Source of the DNA: Eubacteriales bacterium
GTDB lineage: Bacteria > Bacillota > Clostridia > Christensenellales > CAG-138
DNA length: 6,331 bases
Reading direction: 5' to 3'
Assembly: GCA_028703645.1 (NCBI GenBank)
Contig: JAQVML010000089.1
Span: forward strand, 1 to 6,331
Part shown: piece after piece, positions 5,383 to 6,331 of the stretch
How positions within the stretch are numbered: the first letter of the stretch is position 1
Layout: each line of letters begins with the position of its first letter
The notes under the pieces: generated by a model
Database searches by the model: none
Seen by the model: the letters and a program-made list of their open reading frames with translations, nothing else
What the model was told of the DNA's origin: nothing
Made by a program: the position numbers and the translations under genes

Positions 5383-6331
5383 ATGAGCAAGATCGTATTT
5401 GATGACCACACGAACTTACTGCGCGAAAACTATTATGAGTATAATGTGCAGGATGTACCGGAAGCGAATCTGTTCCCGGAAATCTTTAATTTTGACGAAG
5501 TACCGAAGATTGCGTTTAACCAGCGCCTCGTACCCATGCGCATGCCCAAAGAGATTTGGATCACCGATACGACGTTTCGCGATGGACAGCAGTCCCGCGC
5601 GCCGTTTACGGCGGAGCAGATTCTTCGCCTGTATGATATGATGCACGAGCTCGGCGGCCCGAACGGGTTGATTCGCCAGAGCGAGTTTTTCGTCTACAGT
5701 CAGCAGGATCGTCAGGCGCTGGAAATGTGCCGTGACCGCGGATATCGTTTCCCTGAGATCACGACATGGATTCGCGCGACGGAGAGCGACTTTAACCTCG
5801 TCAAAGAGCTCGGCGTGCGCGAGACGGGCATTCTCGTCTCCTGCTCGGACTATCATATCTTCCAGAAGATGAACCTCACGCGCAAGCAGGCGATGGATAA
5901 GTACCTCGGCGTGGTCAAGATGGCGCTGGATCGCGGAATTGTGCCGCGCTGCCACTTTGAGGACATCACGCGTGCGGACTTCTATGGCTTTGTCGTTCCG
6001 TTTGCGCATGCGCTTGCCGGCCTTTCCGAAGAGGCAGGGATTCCGATCAAGATTCGCTGCTGCGATACCCTCGGCCTCGGCGTGGCGTATCCCGGCGCGA
6101 GCATGCCGCGCAGCGTACCCGGCATCATCTACGGCTTACGCCACTATGGAAACGTGCCGAGTTCGCTTTTGGAATGGCACGGACACAACGACTTTTACAA
6201 GGCGGTCTCCAACGCCGCCGCAGCCTGGCTCTATGGCGCTTCCGCCGTGAACTGCTCATTGCTCGGCATTGGCGAGCGCACAGGCAACTGCCCGCTGGAA
6301 GGCATGGTCATGGAGTATTGTTCACTCCGCG
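5383..6331 (+). CDS. HMGL-family acyltransferase: Re-citrate / isopropylmalate synthase-like (3' end outside window)
   Basis: The first 316 codons of an enzyme that condenses acetyl-CoA with a 2-oxo acid; the reading frame is open to the window edge. Family hallmarks are DTTFRDGQQS (residues 62-71, with the metal-binding Asp62 and catalytic Arg66 of the TIM barrel), the metal-ligand HGHND (266-270; His266 and His268) and GIGERTGN (295-302). The N-terminal extension before the barrel (1-56) and stretches such as GGPNGLIRQSEFF (91-103) and RCHFEDITRADFYGF (189-203) resemble a clostridial subgroup often labelled 2-isopropylmalate synthase that appears related to Re-citrate synthases. True LeuA usually has RDGEQ rather than RDGQQ and lacks this N-terminal extension. 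The product could therefore be citrate (for glutamate synthesis in an anaerobe lacking Si-citrate synthase), homocitrate or isopropylmalate. Whether the leucine-sensing LeuA C-terminal domain is present lies outside the window. It has a strong promoter and ribosome site. Confidence 0.88.
   Translation, partial: MSKIVFDDHTNLLRENYYEYNVQDVPEANLFPEIFNFDEVPKIAFNQRLVPMRMPKEIWITDTTFRDGQQSRAPFTAEQILRLYDMMHELGGPNGLIRQSEFFVYSQQDRQALEMCRDRGYRFPEITTWIRATESDFNLVKELGVRETGILVSCSDYHIFQKMNLTRKQAMDKYLGVVKMALDRGIVPRCHFEDITRADFYGFVVPFAHALAGLSEEAGIPIKIRCCDTLGLGVAYPGASMPRSVPGIIYGLRHYGNVPSSLLEWHGHNDFYKAVSNAAAAWLYGASAVNCSLLGIGERTGNCPLEGMVMEYCSLR

Noticed and set aside
5416..6009. Minus-strand 197-codon frame opposite the synthase gene
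   Set aside because: It is the reverse shadow of a gene with intact catalytic motifs, and has no ribosome site of its own.
1..6331. Defence system, CRISPR array, toxin-antitoxin pair or mobile element
   Set aside because: No spaced repeats, nuclease, transposase or integrase motifs, or small paired genes are visible. Gene content and base composition are uniform.

Overview
The window is ordinary bacterial chromosome: about 50-55% G+C by eye, compact genes, strong G-rich Shine-Dalgarno sites and sigma-A type promoters. The protein set (a YegS/DgkB-type lipid kinase, a DUF5711-like anchored protein beside a CvpA-family membrane protein, a DUF4230 protein, and a Re-citrate/isopropylmalate synthase-like enzyme) points to an anaerobic Clostridia lineage, possibly Christensenellales-like. 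This placement is inferred from gene families, not from a marker gene. I see no rRNA, tRNA, CRISPR array, insertion sequence or phage gene.

Layout. Positions 70-954 (+) encode a diacylglycerol/lipid kinase. Positions 1049-4166 (+) hold three co-directional genes that probably form one operon: a DUF5711-like membrane-anchored protein, a CvpA-family multi-pass membrane protein, and a two-helix membrane protein with a Cache-like extracellular sensor but no recognisable signalling output domain. A candidate promoter (992-1020) precedes this set, and a strong bidirectional terminator (4192-4226) closes it. The terminator also serves the convergent DUF4230 gene (4240-5070, -), which has its own excellent promoter (TTGACA, 17 bp, TATACT). 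A 312-bp divergent intergenic region (5071-5382) follows. It carries that promoter and a second near-consensus promoter facing right (TTGACG, 17 bp, TATAAT), plus several short dyads and repeats that could be operators. The rightmost gene (5383 to the window edge, +) is the N-terminal 316 codons of an HMGL-family carbon-carbon bond forming enzyme.

Functionally, four of the five genes upstream of 5071 concern the membrane or envelope: one acts on membrane lipid, and the other three on the strand-plus operon plus the DUF4230 gene on the opposite strand give four predicted membrane proteins in a row. The last gene is central carbon or amino-acid metabolism and is transcribed away from them. The parts least explained by known families are the Cache-like protein with a long charged tail and the dyad-rich leader in front of the synthase gene.
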